Assembly (NCBI RefSeq): GCF_041431415.1 | Contig: NZ_CP107845.1 | Coordinates: 1,612,001 to 1,676,000, forward strand | From: Streptomyces sp. NBC_00513 | GTDB taxonomy: Bacteria; Actinomycetota; Actinomycetes; Streptomycetales; Streptomycetaceae | Length of the DNA: 64,000 nt | Reading direction: 5' to 3' | Shown: positions 37,789 through 46,827 of the stretch, piece by piece | Position numbering within the stretch: the stretch's first letter is position 1 | Layout of the letters: every line of letters begins with the position of its first letter | Notes under the pieces: generated by a model | Databases searched by the model: none | The model's input: the letters and a program-made list of their open reading frames with translations, nothing else | What the model was told of the DNA's origin: nothing | Translations under genes and position numbers: made by a program

Positions 37789-39171
37789 GTGAGCGCGCGA
37801 GACATATCTCCACCGGAGGAAGCGGAACCGGGAACGGAGGACGGCAGAGCCGGCGCCGCGGCCCGCAAACGCGAACAGCACGGCTGGTACTTCTACGACT
37901 TCGCCTGCTCGGTCTACTCGACCAGCGTGCTCACGGTGTTCCTCGGGCCCTACCTGACGTCGGTGACCAGGGCGGCGGCGGACGTCGAGGGCTATGTGCA
38001 CCCGCTCGGCATCCCGATCCGGGCCGGTTCCTTCTTCGCGTACGCGGTCTCCGCGTCGGTGCTGCTGGCCGTGCTGATCATGCCGCTGGCCGGGGCCGTC
38101 GCGGACCGCAGCGGACGCAGGAAGCCGCTGCTGGCGGTGGCGGCGTACACGGGCGCGGCGGCGACGACCGGGATGTTCTTCCTCGACGGTGACCGCTATC
38201 TGCTCGGCGGGTTCCTGCTCGTCGTGGCGAACGCCTCGCTGGCGGTCTCGATGGTGTTGTACAACGCCTTCCTGCCGCAGATCGCCACTCCGGACGAGCG
38301 GGACACCGTCTCCTCGCGGGGTTGGGCCTTCGGCTACACCTCGGGCGCCCTCGTGCTCGTCATGAACCTGGTGCTCTACCAGGGCCACGACTCCTTCGGG
38401 CTGTCCGAGGGCGCGGCGGTGCGCATCTGTCTGGCGTCCGCCGGCCTGTGGTGGGGCGCCTTCGCGATCATTCCGCTGCGTCGGCTGCGTGACCGGGGGC
38501 CGGCCCGGGAGGCGGGTGCGGGTGCGCCGGTCAGCGGTTGGCGGCAGTTGGTGGCCACCTTGAAGGACATGCGGCGCCATCCGCTGACGCTGTCGTTCCT
38601 GCTGGCCTACCTGATCTACAACGACGGCGTGCAGACGGTGATCTCCCAGGCCTCGGTCTACGGGTCGGAGGAACTGGAGCTGGAGCAGTCCACCCTGATC
38701 GTGGCGGTGCTGCTGGTCCAGGTCCTGGCGGTGGCGGGCGCGCTGGGCATGGGCCGGCTGGCCCGCGTGTACGGCGCCAAGCGGACGATCCTCGGTTCGC
38801 TGGCCGGGTGGACGGTGACCCTGGCCGCCGGGTACTTCCTGCCGGCCCGGACACCGGTGTGGTTCTTCGTGCTGGCGGCGATGATCGGGCTCGTGCTCGG
38901 CGGCAGCCAGGCGCTGTCGCGTTCGCTGTTCTCGCACCTGGTCCCGGCGGGCAAGGAGGCCGAGTACTTCTCCGCCTACGAGATGAGCGACCGGGGGCTG
39001 AGCTGGATCGGACCGCTGGTCTTCGGACTGACGTACCAGGTCACGGGCAGTTATCGGGACGCGATCATCTCGTTGGTGGTGTTCTTCGCACTGGGTTTCG
39101 TGCTGCTCGCGAGGGTGCCGGTGCGGCGCGCGGTGGAGGCGGCGGGCAATCCTGTTCCCGAGAGGATCTGA
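37789..39171 (+). CDS. MFS transporter, UMF1/Atg22-like
   Basis: A 460-residue inner-membrane transporter with about 12 hydrophobic helices, beginning with the UMF1-family motif HGWYFYDFACSVYSTSVLTV and containing AVADRSGRRKPLL (MFS loop 2-3) and DERDTVSSRGWAFGY. The C-terminal half has SYRDAIISLVVFFALG. This family includes yeast vacuolar Atg22. The substrate is unknown; location after GDPD may hint at a glycerophosphodiester product. GTG 37789 follows GAGGGGG. Confidence 0.9.
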   Translation: MSARDISPPEEAEPGTEDGRAGAAARKREQHGWYFYDFACSVYSTSVLTVFLGPYLTSVTRAAADVEGYVHPLGIPIRAGSFFAYAVSASVLLAVLIMPLAGAVADRSGRRKPLLAVAAYTGAAATTGMFFLDGDRYLLGGFLLVVANASLAVSMVLYNAFLPQIATPDERDTVSSRGWAFGYTSGALVLVMNLVLYQGHDSFGLSEGAAVRICLASAGLWWGAFAIIPLRRLRDRGPAREAGAGAPVSGWRQLVATLKDMRRHPLTLSFLLAYLIYNDGVQTVISQASVYGSEELELEQSTLIVAVLLVQVLAVAGALGMGRLARVYGAKRTILGSLAGWTVTLAAGYFLPARTPVWFFVLAAMIGLVLGGSQALSRSLFSHLVPAGKEAEYFSAYEMSDRGLSWIGPLVFGLTYQVTGSYRDAIISLVVFFALGFVLLARVPVRRAVEAAGNPVPERI

Positions 39172-39203
39172 GAGCGGGTCCGAGAAACGAATTCGGAACG
39201 AAT

Positions 39204-39233
39204 TTCGACGTTCAAGCTAAGGGCCGGTAGTGT
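39204..39233 (+). promoter_or_regulatory. Possible HrdB-type promoter upstream of rbpA
   Basis: TTCGAC (39204-39209), 18 bases, then TAGTGT (39228-39233) resembles a vegetative Streptomyces promoter. It is about 230 bases before rbpA and could supply basal transcription. The -35 is imperfect. Confidence 0.35.
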
Positions 39234-39293
39234 ACGCCTTTGGCCTGCCAGGCGGACCGTTACTGCGCGCTCAAGAAGAGCGGACGTTGGGTG

Positions 39294-39311
39294 ACATCTG
39301 CTGCCAGATGT
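39294..39311. promoter_or_regulatory. Perfect inverted repeat in the rbpA upstream region
   Basis: ACATCTG-CTGC-CAGATGT, with perfect 7-base arms, lies between the two candidate rbpA promoters. It could be an operator or an RNA stem in the longer transcript. Confidence 0.35.
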
Positions 39312-39374
39312 GACAAAACGGGCACTGGTGGGTACAACAAGGGGCGGTACGACGGGCGACGCATGACCCGGAGC

Positions 39375-39401
39375 GGGAATCTATACCGCCGACCGGACGT
39401 T
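39375..39401 (+). promoter_or_regulatory. SigR-type promoter of rbpA
   Basis: GGGAAT (39375-39380), exactly 18 bases, then GTT (39399-39401) is a perfect match to the SigR consensus GGGAAT-N18-GTT. It lies about 60 bases before the rbpA ATG. S. coelicolor rbpA is a known SigR target, so thiol-stress induction is expected here too. Confidence 0.85.
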
Positions 39402-39462
39402 GACCGGATGACGACGACAGCGACACCTGTCCTGTGGGCGACAAGCCCGGGAGGCACGATTC

Positions 39463-39837
39463 ATGAGTGAGCGAGCTCTCCGCGGTACGCGGCTCGTGGT
39501 TACCAGCTACGAGACGGACCGCGGCATCGATCTGGCCCCGCGCCAGGCGGTGGAGTACGCATGCCAGAACGGACATCGATTTGAGATGCCGTTCTCGGTT
39601 GAGGCAGAAATTCCGCCGGAGTGGGAGTGCAAGGCGTGCGGCGCCATGGCACTCCTGGTGGACGGGGACGGGCCCGAAGAGAAGAAGGGCAAGCCTGCGC
39701 GAACGCACTGGGACATGCTCATGGAGCGACGCACCCGCGAGGAGCTGGAGGAAGTGCTTGCCGAGAGGCTCGCGGTCCTTCGTTCCGGCGCCATGAACAT
39801 TGCCGTGCATCCGCGGGACAGCCGCAAGTCCGCCTGA
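39463..39837 (+). CDS. rbpA: RNA polymerase-binding protein RbpA
   Basis: Actinobacterial RNA polymerase activator that binds group I and some group II sigma factors, stabilises the open complex and affects rifampicin tolerance. The 124-residue protein has the family N-terminal tail, the core domain with C34xxxH38 and C56xxC59 (a possible metal site), the basic linker KKGKPARTHWDMLMERRT, and the C-terminal sigma-interaction helices EELEEVLAERLAVLRSG. ATG 39463 follows GGGAGG. A SigR-type promoter lies just upstream and a strong terminator follows. Confidence 0.97.
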   Translation: MSERALRGTRLVVTSYETDRGIDLAPRQAVEYACQNGHRFEMPFSVEAEIPPEWECKACGAMALLVDGDGPEEKKGKPARTHWDMLMERRTREELEEVLAERLAVLRSGAMNIAVHPRDSRKSA

Positions 39838-39856
39838 CAACCGGACTGAGAACGAA

Positions 39857-39896
39857 GCCGAGGGCCCCCGCCACATCCGTGGCGGGGGCCCTCGGC
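39857..39896. terminator. Strong bidirectional terminator between rbpA and fxsA
   Basis: A perfect inverted repeat with 18-base arms (39857-39874 and 39879-39896) and a 4-base loop, preceded by AA and followed by TTGT. It separates convergent rbpA and fxsA and can stop both. Confidence 0.85.
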
Positions 39897-39936
39897 TTGT
39901 CCGGCTCCGGAGCCGACCGGCCCGGAGATCGGCGCT

Positions 39937-40524
39937 TCAGGGGGTCAGCGGCGGCCGGTGACCGGTGTCCGGGCCGGCCTGGCCCGGTCCGGGCGCCGGC
40001 CGGTCCTCGCGGATGACCTCGCCCTGGACGACCTTGCCGTCGGGCTGATGGATCCGGGCCTGCTGGAAGGCGTCGCCGAAGGTGCCGGCGGGCGCCGCGG
40101 CCATCCTGCGCTCCAGGGAGCGTGTGGCACGGCGGCTGATCAGGGCCCGGACGGGCGGGAGCAGCAGGAGCAGTCCGGCCACGTCGGAGATCAGGCCCGG
40201 CAGCATCAGGAACACGCCCGCGAGCATGATCAGGCCGTTGCCCTGGCCGGGCCGCTGCCCGGCCTGCTCGGGCCCTTGGCCCTGCTGCGCCCGCTGGAAG
40301 GAGTCGGTGAGGTTCTTGAAGGCCCGTCGCCCGGCGCGCTTGATGACCACGGCGCCGAGCAGGATCCCGCCCGCGATCAACAGGGCGACGGTCAACCCGC
40401 CGGCCGCGCCGGCGACCAGGCTGAGCAGCCAGATCTCCAGGATCAGCCAGGCGGCGACCGCCAGGGGAAGCAGAGTGCGGGCGGGCGAGCGCCGTCGTGG
40501 GGCCGTCGAAATGCCGGTCGTCAT
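39937..40524 (-). CDS. fxsA: FxsA-family membrane protein
   Basis: A 195-residue inner-membrane protein of the FxsA family. Hydrophobic segments are at about 16-38, 44-62 and 96-130, with the family motif LIMLAGVFLMLPGLISDVAG followed by LLLLPPVRALI. In E. coli FxsA affects phage exclusion when overproduced; its normal role is unclear. The Gln/Gly-rich middle loop and the Pro-rich tail look disordered. ATG 40524. Confidence 0.92.
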   Translation of the reverse strand: MTTGISTAPRRRSPARTLLPLAVAAWLILEIWLLSLVAGAAGGLTVALLIAGGILLGAVVIKRAGRRAFKNLTDSFQRAQQGQGPEQAGQRPGQGNGLIMLAGVFLMLPGLISDVAGLLLLLPPVRALISRRATRSLERRMAAAPAGTFGDAFQQARIHQPDGKVVQGEVIREDRPAPGPGQAGPDTGHRPPLTP

Positions 40525-40608
40525 GTCACCAGTGTGCCTGGGGCGGTGTAAAAGCGACCTCAGTCGGAGGTACCGGACATCCCTTAGGGGGCGTCCGGGA
40601 GCCGGGTC

Positions 40609-41376
40609 TCAGTACGGGGGCCGGCCGGTCAGCTTCGCCGCCCGGGCCTTGATGCCCCACTGGGTGACCCGCCACAGGGCCTCCACCACGATGTCCTTGC
40701 TCATCTTGCTGTCGCCGAACTCTCGCTCGACGAACGTGATGGGCACCTCGACGACCCTGAAGCCCTGGCGGATGGCGCGGCGGGCCAGGTCCACCTGGAA
40801 GCAGTAGCCGGCGGAGGCCACCTCCTCCAGGCCCAGGCCCTCCAGCGTCTCGCTGCGGAAGGCGCGGTACCCGCCGGTCACGTCCCGGATCGGCACGTCC
40901 AGGAGCAGTCGGGAGTACGTGGAACCGCCGCGGGAGAGCATCTCGCGGCTCTTGGGCCAGTTGACGACGCGGCCGCCCGGCACCCAGCGGGATCCCAGGA
41001 CCAGGTCGGCGTTGCCGAGGGCGGTGAGCAGCCGGGGCAGTTCCTCGGGTCGGTGGGAGCCGTCGGCGTCCATCTCCACGAGGACCCCGTAGCCGTGCTC
41101 CAGGCCCCAGGCGAAGCCGGCCAGGTAGGCGGCGCCGAGGCCTTCCTTGCCCTTGCGGTGCAGCACGTGGACCTGCTCGTCGGCGCAGGCCAGCTCGTCG
41201 GCGAGCTTGCCGGTCCCGTCGGGGCTGTTGTCGTCGGCGACCAGGACGTGCGCTGCGGGGACGGCGGCCCGGACCCGGCCGACGATCGGGCCGATGTTCT
41301 CGGCCTCGTTGTACGTCGGAATGATCACCAGGGTGGTGCCGAGCGGCCCGTAGGTCCGCTGTCCGCCATCGCTCAC
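40609..41376 (-). CDS. ppm1: Polyprenol monophosphomannose synthase (GT2)
   Basis: Transfers mannose from GDP-mannose to polyprenyl phosphate, the donor for protein O-mannosylation and other outer-surface mannosylation. The 255-residue GT2 domain has VIIPTYNEAENI at the start, the DADGSH metal-binding motif at about residue 113, and the DPM-type C-terminus (VPITFVEREFGDSKMS). It lacks an attached acyltransferase domain, as is usual in Streptomyces. GTG 41376 follows AAGGGG. fxsA lies 85 bases downstream on the same strand. Confidence 0.92.
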   Translation of the reverse strand: MSDGGQRTYGPLGTTLVIIPTYNEAENIGPIVGRVRAAVPAAHVLVADDNSPDGTGKLADELACADEQVHVLHRKGKEGLGAAYLAGFAWGLEHGYGVLVEMDADGSHRPEELPRLLTALGNADLVLGSRWVPGGRVVNWPKSREMLSRGGSTYSRLLLDVPIRDVTGGYRAFRSETLEGLGLEEVASAGYCFQVDLARRAIRQGFRVVEVPITFVEREFGDSKMSKDIVVEALWRVTQWGIKARAAKLTGRPPY

Positions 41377-41687
41377 TGGGTCCCCTTGCGTGTTTCTCGT
41401 CCGGCCGGCCTCGTACGTCCCGTCACAGCAGGATGATTTTAGAACAGCGATCGGAGCCGGCGGTCCTTCGGGCCGGCCCGGCTCCCGCTGGCTGCGGGTC
41501 ACCGTGACCGTTGTCTACTGGACCGCCGGGCCCCGACCTGGGGCCACCAGCCGCCGGCGAAACCTTCCCTCGCCCCCGAGGCGCGGGTGCGCTGAGCGGA
41601 CGGATCCGTCCGGTACGGACGTCCTGTGGTGGACCCGGCCGAACCTATCCGGGTCCGGCCGCCGGGACCGAACCGAGGCCGGTCGGA
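41377..41687. other. Intergenic region upstream of ppm1
   Basis: A 311-base gap between the end of the amidohydrolase gene and the ppm1 start, both on the minus strand. On that strand TAAAAT near 41438-41443 could be a -10 for ppm1, without a good -35. A short hairpin (arms 41529-41534 and 41540-41545) could help end the amidohydrolase transcript. No coding sequence is supported. Confidence 0.3.
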
Positions 41688-43325
41688 TCACCCCTGTGGG
41701 CGTACGAAAACCTCCCGGCCGCCGACGACCGTCGCCAGGCACACCGGCAGATCCCCGCCGGGGGTCAGGTCGGGCAGCCCCGGGGTGCCCGAGCGCGGGT
41801 CGGTGGACCAACGGGCGACCCGGTCGTCGGGAGCCTGGACGACCAGTTCCTCGGTCCGCCAGACCGCGTAGTCGGCCGGGGCACCGGGGACGAGGATGCC
41901 GGCGTCGTCCCGACCGAGGGCCCGCCAACCGCCGCGGGTGTGGGCGGCGAAGGCGGCCCGTACGGAGATCCGGTGCTCGGGGGTCCGGTGGAAGGCGGCC
42001 GCCCGGACGGTGCCCCAGGGGTCGAGCGGGGTGACGGGCGCGTCCGAGCCGAAGGCGAGCGGGACGCCGGCCTTCAGCAGGGCCGCGTACGGGTTGAGGG
42101 TGCGGGCGCGCTCGACGCCGAGCCGGTCGGCGTACATGCCGTCCTCGCCGCCCCAGGCGGCGTCGAAGGCGGGCTGCACGGAGGCGGTGAGGCCCAGTTC
42201 CGCGAAGGCGGCGATGGTGGCCGGGGTCATCATCTCGGCGTGCTCGACCCGGTGGCGGGCGGCCCGCACCCGGGCGAGGCCCACGGTGTCGGCGGCGGCC
42301 CGGACGCCTTCGACGACGGCGCTCACGGCGGCGTCGCCGATGGCGTGGAAACCGGCCTGGAGGCCCTGTTCGGTGCAGGCGGCGACGTGCGCGGCGACGT
42401 CACGGGCGTCCAGGTAGCCGGTGCCGGTGTGCGCGGCGTCGGTGTACGGGGCGTGCAGGCAGGCGGTGTGGGAGCCGAGGGCGCCGTCCACGAAGAGGTC
42501 GCCGGCGGCGCCGACCGCGCCGAGCCGCTTGGCCAGGTCGAGGTCCCGATCGGCCCAGTAGCCGAAGACGCGCGGGCCGGGGTGGCTGCGGGCCAGGTCG
42601 AGCAGGGCGGTGAAGTCCTCCGGGGAGGAGATCTCCGGGCCGCCGCACTCGTGCACGGAGCCGATGCCGAGGGACGCGGCCCGGTCCAGGGCGGCCCGCT
42701 GGGCCTCGGCGCGCTGGGTCGGGCCGACGGCGCCGAGGGCGACCGCGCGTACGGCGTGGTGGGCGTCGGCGGTCAACGGCTCGTCGCCGGCGACCGGGCC
42801 GAGGCCCCCGGGGACCAGGTCGAGGAGCGCGGTGGTGACCACGGCCGAGTGGACGTCGATGCGGCTGAGGTAGAGCGGGCGGCCCCCGGTGGCCCGGTCC
42901 AGCTCCTCGCGGCGCGGGGCGCGTCGCTCCGGCCAGCGGGCGGCGTCCCAGCCGTGTCCGAGGAGCACCCGGTCGTCGGGACGACGGGCCGCGTGGGCGC
43001 GTACCCGATCCAGGGCGTCCGCGAGGGTGGGGGCGTCGGAGAGGTCCAGTCCGGTGAGGGCGAGACCGGTGGAGGTGGTGTGCACGTGGGCGTCGGTGAA
43101 CGCGGGCGTCACGAGCGCCCCGCCGAGGTCGACGACCTCGTCGACGCCCTGGGCGAAGGCGTCGGCGGCGCCTTCCGAGCCGACCCAGGCGACGTGCCCG
43201 CGCTCGACGACCATCGCGGTGGCGAACGGGTCGGCGGGGCTGTGCACCTCGCCGCCGCGAAGGAGGACGGTGCGGTCGGGTACGGGGGCTCCGGCGGCGT
43301 CGGCGGAGGCGGTGCGGTCAGTCAT
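41688..43325 (-). CDS. Amidohydrolase family protein (YtcJ-like)
   Basis: Metal-dependent hydrolase of 545 residues with the amidohydrolase composite domain and TIM barrel. Motifs: VTPAFTDAHVHTTSTG (first metal His pair), GVGSVHE-like IGSVHECGGPE, AGFHAIGDAAV and RHRVEHAEMM (metal ligands), and FGSDAPVTPLDPW (catalytic Asp). This matches the YtcJ/NfdA-type group (amidohydrolase 3). The substrate is not predictable. An Lrp-type regulator lies 98 bases upstream on the same strand. Confidence 0.9.
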   Translation of the reverse strand: MTDRTASADAAGAPVPDRTVLLRGGEVHSPADPFATAMVVERGHVAWVGSEGAADAFAQGVDEVVDLGGALVTPAFTDAHVHTTSTGLALTGLDLSDAPTLADALDRVRAHAARRPDDRVLLGHGWDAARWPERRAPRREELDRATGGRPLYLSRIDVHSAVVTTALLDLVPGGLGPVAGDEPLTADAHHAVRAVALGAVGPTQRAEAQRAALDRAASLGIGSVHECGGPEISSPEDFTALLDLARSHPGPRVFGYWADRDLDLAKRLGAVGAAGDLFVDGALGSHTACLHAPYTDAAHTGTGYLDARDVAAHVAACTEQGLQAGFHAIGDAAVSAVVEGVRAAADTVGLARVRAARHRVEHAEMMTPATIAAFAELGLTASVQPAFDAAWGGEDGMYADRLGVERARTLNPYAALLKAGVPLAFGSDAPVTPLDPWGTVRAAAFHRTPEHRISVRAAFAAHTRGGWRALGRDDAGILVPGAPADYAVWRTEELVVQAPDDRVARWSTDPRSGTPGLPDLTPGGDLPVCLATVVGGREVFVRPQG

Positions 43326-43423
43326 GGGACCCAGTCTCCCGCCTTGGCCGGCCGGGCCCGACCTCGGGTCCCCCGGGGTGGGGAGCCGCGGTCGGGCGGT
43401 GCGGAGGACGGATCAGGGAGCCG

Positions 43424-43873
43424 TCACACGCGGGGCGGACGGGACTCGTACGGGGTGGACAGCACCACCGTCGTGCGGGTCGAGACGTGCGCCAGGGCGC
43501 GCAGTCGGCCCAGCAGGTCCTCCAGCTCCAGGGGCGTGCCCACGCGAACCTTGAGGATGTAGTTCTCGTCTCCGGCCACGCTGTGGCAGGCCTCGATCTC
43601 CGGGACGCCCGCCAGGCGGTCGGCGATGTCGTCCGGCGCGCTGGGGTCGAACGGCTTGACCGAGATGAACGCCGTCAGGGGCAGCCCGACGGCCTCGGGG
43701 TCGACCACGGCGGCATAGCCGCGGATCACCCCGCGCTGCTCCAGGCGGCGTACTCGCTGATGGACCGCCGACGTGGACAGTCCCGTGGCCTTGCCCAGAT
43801 CCGTGTAGCTCATTCGCCCGTCCCGCACGAGCAGATCAACGATCTGGCGGTCCAGCTCCTCCATTGCGCTCAT
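43424..43873 (-). CDS. Lrp/AsnC-family transcriptional regulator
   Basis: A 149-residue DNA-binding regulator with an N-terminal AsnC-type helix-turn-helix (MSYTDLGKATGLSTSAVHQR, about 20-45) and a C-terminal RAM ligand-binding domain (about 65-140, with CHSVAGDENYILKVRV). It usually senses amino acids. Possible targets are the downstream amidohydrolase gene or its own promoter. Confidence 0.94.
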   Translation of the reverse strand: MSAMEELDRQIVDLLVRDGRMSYTDLGKATGLSTSAVHQRVRRLEQRGVIRGYAAVVDPEAVGLPLTAFISVKPFDPSAPDDIADRLAGVPEIEACHSVAGDENYILKVRVGTPLELEDLLGRLRALAHVSTRTTVVLSTPYESRPPRV

Positions 43874-44082
43874 AGCCGCTCAACCTATTGCCCAATGCCG
43901 CTCCAGGCACAGCGGTGTCCACGGGTTGGGTGGCACCTGCGGCGGGCATGTGACCAAGGCCACAGGGGTACGGAGGCGTACCGGGGGCGGTTGTGGTTAC
44001 TCGTGCCGCGTGACGGGAAGTGCTTGGTGTGGCCGTGGCCGAAGAACCTGCCCGCCCGGCCCATTCAAGGGGGAGTACATCC

Positions 44083-44517
44083 ATGCTGAACGCCAAGCGC
44101 GCCGGTCGCATCGAACCGGAGCCTCCGGAACTGCTCGATTCCGACGAGGACGGCTACCTCGACGAGGCCGAGGGGTTCGAGATCCACCACGCGATCTGCC
44201 CCGACTGCGGCCAGTCGATCGCCCTCGTCGCGGACGAGGAGTACCTGCCGCAGCACGCCCTCTGCCTGTCCCCGTGGAACCCGTTCGGGCTCACGGTGTG
44301 CGCGGGTACGGGCCGGCCGGCTTCCGACGCGCTGCCGACCGTGGGCGGATTCCAGCACGACGTGCAGGAACTCGACCCGATCGTGCACCTGTCGCTCCCG
44401 CAGGGCCTCGACTGGCGGACGCAGCCCTTCTCGCACGTCGGCGGTCCGGGCTCGCGTCCCGTGCGCGTGACGGCCCCGCTGCCGCCGCAGATGCGCCAGC
44501 ACGCGCAGGCCGCCTGA
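44083..44517 (+). CDS. Conserved hypothetical protein with Cys motif
   Basis: A 144-residue soluble protein, ATG 44083 (MLNAKRAGRI) after AAGGGGGAG. The N-terminus is acidic (DSDEDGYLDEAEGFE); a CPDCGQ motif at about residue 40 with further cysteines at about 65 and 75 may bind zinc. No family name is known to me. It converges tightly (13-base gap) with the phosphotransferase gene. Confidence 0.8.
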   Translation: MLNAKRAGRIEPEPPELLDSDEDGYLDEAEGFEIHHAICPDCGQSIALVADEEYLPQHALCLSPWNPFGLTVCAGTGRPASDALPTVGGFQHDVQELDPIVHLSLPQGLDWRTQPFSHVGGPGSRPVRVTAPLPPQMRQHAQAA

Positions 44518-44530
44518 CGGGCCGCCCGCC

Positions 44531-45628
44531 CTACCAGTACGTTCCCCGCACCATGGCGTCGAGAGTGGCGTGGTGCAGGATCAGGCCGTCCGGGTCCGCC
44601 GGGACCTCGACCTCCCCGAAGTGCGCCTGCCGGTAGGCGATGCGCAGCATCACGATCCCGTGCCGCAGGGCCGCGTAGAGGGTGTGGAACTCCATGTCCC
44701 GCGGGGTGTGCCCGGTGAGTTCGGCGTACCGGCGTTCCACGTCCTCGCGGCGCAGGAAGTCGGGCAGGCCCGGCCGGCCGAACCCGACGGTCAGGTCCTG
44801 GAAGAAGCGGTGCAGGTAGACGGTCCAGCCCAGGTCGACCTCCCGGGGGGCGTACGAGGCCATCTCCCAGTCGAGGACGGCCACCGGCTCGAAGCCGTCG
44901 GTCTGGTAGACGACGTTGCCGATGCGGGCGTCTCCCCAGTTGAGGACGGGGTCGCCCTCGTCGGCGGGCCAGAGTTCCTCCAGTCGATCGAAGGCCCGCT
45001 CCAGGAGCGGTGAGGGGGCCAGTCCGGCCACCACCCATGCGTAGTAGGCGCGTTGGGCCTCGACGTGGCGGCGCAGTGGGCTTCCCTCCCCGGGTGGGAG
45101 GAGGAACCGCGCCTCCCCGGTGGGGAACTGGTCGTGGAGGCGGGCGAGCAGGGAGACGCTCGCCTCCTGGAGTCGTGCGCGTTCGGCGTCGGTGGCGGAG
45201 TGCAGCCAGTTGCCGTCGTACGTGTAGGGCATGACGTCGGGCGGTACCCGACCCTCGGCGCGGGCCATGACGAGGAAGGGCGCGCCGAGCGGGCCCGGAT
45301 CCTCCTCCAGCCAGCGCACGCGCGGCACGGGCAGGTCGGTGTGCGCGGCGACCAGGCTCATCACCCGGTACTGGCGGGGCAGGTCGTAGACGGGGAAGAC
45401 GGTGTACGCGGCCGGGTCCGCGGCCAGGCGCAGGGCGCAGGCCCGCTCCGGGGTGTCGGGGTGTTCGATGTCGAAGAGCAGGGTCTCGCTGGACATGCCG
45501 TTGGAACCGGGGACGGAGATGTTGGTGACCTTCGCGCCGGGGAGAGTCGCGTCGAGCCAGGCGGCGAGGCGGCGGCCGAGTTCCTCGGGCTCGCGGGTGG
45601 AGGTGCGGGGACGTGGTGCCGTTGCCAT
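44531..45628 (-). CDS. APH-family phosphotransferase (ACAD10-like)
   Basis: A 365-residue kinase-like protein of the aminoglycoside phosphotransferase / choline kinase fold. Motifs include the Brenner-type catalytic region VLNWGDARIGNVVY (Asp and Asn), then VAVLDWEMASYAPREVDLGW (metal-binding DWE). Among family members it looks like the ACAD10-type enzymes linked to fatty-acid or sterol metabolism rather than antibiotic resistance, in keeping with the acyl-CoA dehydrogenase two genes away. ATG 45628; longer upstream frames run through the next gene. Confidence 0.87.
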   Translation of the reverse strand: MATAPRPRTSTREPEELGRRLAAWLDATLPGAKVTNISVPGSNGMSSETLLFDIEHPDTPERACALRLAADPAAYTVFPVYDLPRQYRVMSLVAAHTDLPVPRVRWLEEDPGPLGAPFLVMARAEGRVPPDVMPYTYDGNWLHSATDAERARLQEASVSLLARLHDQFPTGEARFLLPPGEGSPLRRHVEAQRAYYAWVVAGLAPSPLLERAFDRLEELWPADEGDPVLNWGDARIGNVVYQTDGFEPVAVLDWEMASYAPREVDLGWTVYLHRFFQDLTVGFGRPGLPDFLRREDVERRYAELTGHTPRDMEFHTLYAALRHGIVMLRIAYRQAHFGEVEVPADPDGLILHHATLDAMVRGTYW

Positions 45629-45693
45629 GGCGGGTCCTGCCTTCCTTTCCGATGGAGCGTCGTCCTCGGGGCTCTCGCGAAGTCCGCTCGGGG

Positions 45694-46827
45694 TCACGGG
45701 GCCACGGAGGTGTGGTCGGTGAAGCCGCTCGGGTCGTGACGGCCGAAGCTGCCGTGCTCGAAGATGCCGTGTCCGACCCGGCCGTCGAGGGTGAAGCGGG
45801 CCGAGTGGTCGGTGACCCCGAAGGCGGCCATGGGGTGCGCGGTGGGATCGGAGAGGTCGTAGACGCGCCGGTCGGTCCAGGCGCGGCCATGCCAGGTGCC
45901 GTGCTGCCAGTCGGCGGCGGGCGGGTAGCCGGCGCCGACGGCGAGGGGGGAGGAGTTGAGGACGCGGACGCCGAGTTCGAGTGGCTTGCGGGCCGGGTCG
46001 GTGAGGTGGACGACGGCGCTCTCGGGGTGGCGGCTGCCGGGACGGTAGCGGATGTCGGTGTGCGGCCAGCCGAGTTGGACGTCGTGGCGGTCGTCGCCCT
46101 CGGGGAAGACCTGGACGGCCTCGTTGAGGATGCGGTGGCCGTCGGCGTCCTCCTGGACGACGACCATGAGGAACCGGTCCTCGAAGCGGACGGGTATCCA
46201 GAGCCAGTGGAAGCCCTCGGTGCGGTGTTCCTCCGCCGCCCGGCCGCCGTCCTCGCCGGGGATCGGGCGCACGCCCCAACTGCGGTCGCGGGTACCGGTC
46301 CACGCGCCGGGGGTCAGGGTGAGTTCCTCGCCCCTGACCCGGATGGTGCCGGTGACGTTGCCGGCCTGGACGAAGCGGCGGCCTTCCAGCATCAGCCGGT
46401 CGCCGCGGCGCTGCACGTGGTGGGGCTCCCAGACGGCGGGGAACTCGGCGGTCCAGGTGATGTCGTACGAGAGGCCCTCGGGGTCGGCGGGGTCGGCGTC
46501 GCAGTGGAGACCGATCCGCTTGAGCGGCTCGTCGACGGTGATGCGGAGCGGGCCGACGGAGAGGTTCATCCGGTCGTCGCCGAGGGCGTCGGAGGCGCGG
46601 ACGGCGAGGAGTTCGTCCCCGATGCGCAGGGTGGCGTAGGCGTCGATGACGCCCGCGTTGGGATAGACGCCGAGGCCGAGGATGAGGACGGCCCGGCCGG
46701 CGTGGTCGAAGACGTGGAAGATGCAGCGGTCGTAGGCGTTGCGGTCGCCGCTGACGAGGTGCTTCATCGACAACGGCGCCTGGTGGATGGGGTATTCGTC
46801 AAGCGGGACGGGCCGGTCGGCGGGCAT
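45694..46827 (-). CDS. Hypothetical protein, DUF7064/7065 (lipocalin-like) type
   Basis: A 377-residue, beta-rich cytoplasmic protein that resembles the hydroxyneurosporene-synthase (CrtC)-like lipocalin group now called DUF7064/DUF7065. Features: DEYPIHQAPLSMKHLVSGDRN near the start, TGTRDRSWGVRPI in the middle, and GFHWLWIPVRFEDRF. ATG 46827 follows a perfect AGGAGG. It is probably in an operon with the phosphotransferase 65 bases downstream. Family assignment is from memory of the motif pattern; the function is unknown. Confidence 0.72.
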   Translation of the reverse strand: MPADRPVPLDEYPIHQAPLSMKHLVSGDRNAYDRCIFHVFDHAGRAVLILGLGVYPNAGVIDAYATLRIGDELLAVRASDALGDDRMNLSVGPLRITVDEPLKRIGLHCDADPADPEGLSYDITWTAEFPAVWEPHHVQRRGDRLMLEGRRFVQAGNVTGTIRVRGEELTLTPGAWTGTRDRSWGVRPIPGEDGGRAAEEHRTEGFHWLWIPVRFEDRFLMVVVQEDADGHRILNEAVQVFPEGDDRHDVQLGWPHTDIRYRPGSRHPESAVVHLTDPARKPLELGVRVLNSSPLAVGAGYPPAADWQHGTWHGRAWTDRRVYDLSDPTAHPMAAFGVTDHSARFTLDGRVGHGIFEHGSFGRHDPSGFTDHTSVAP

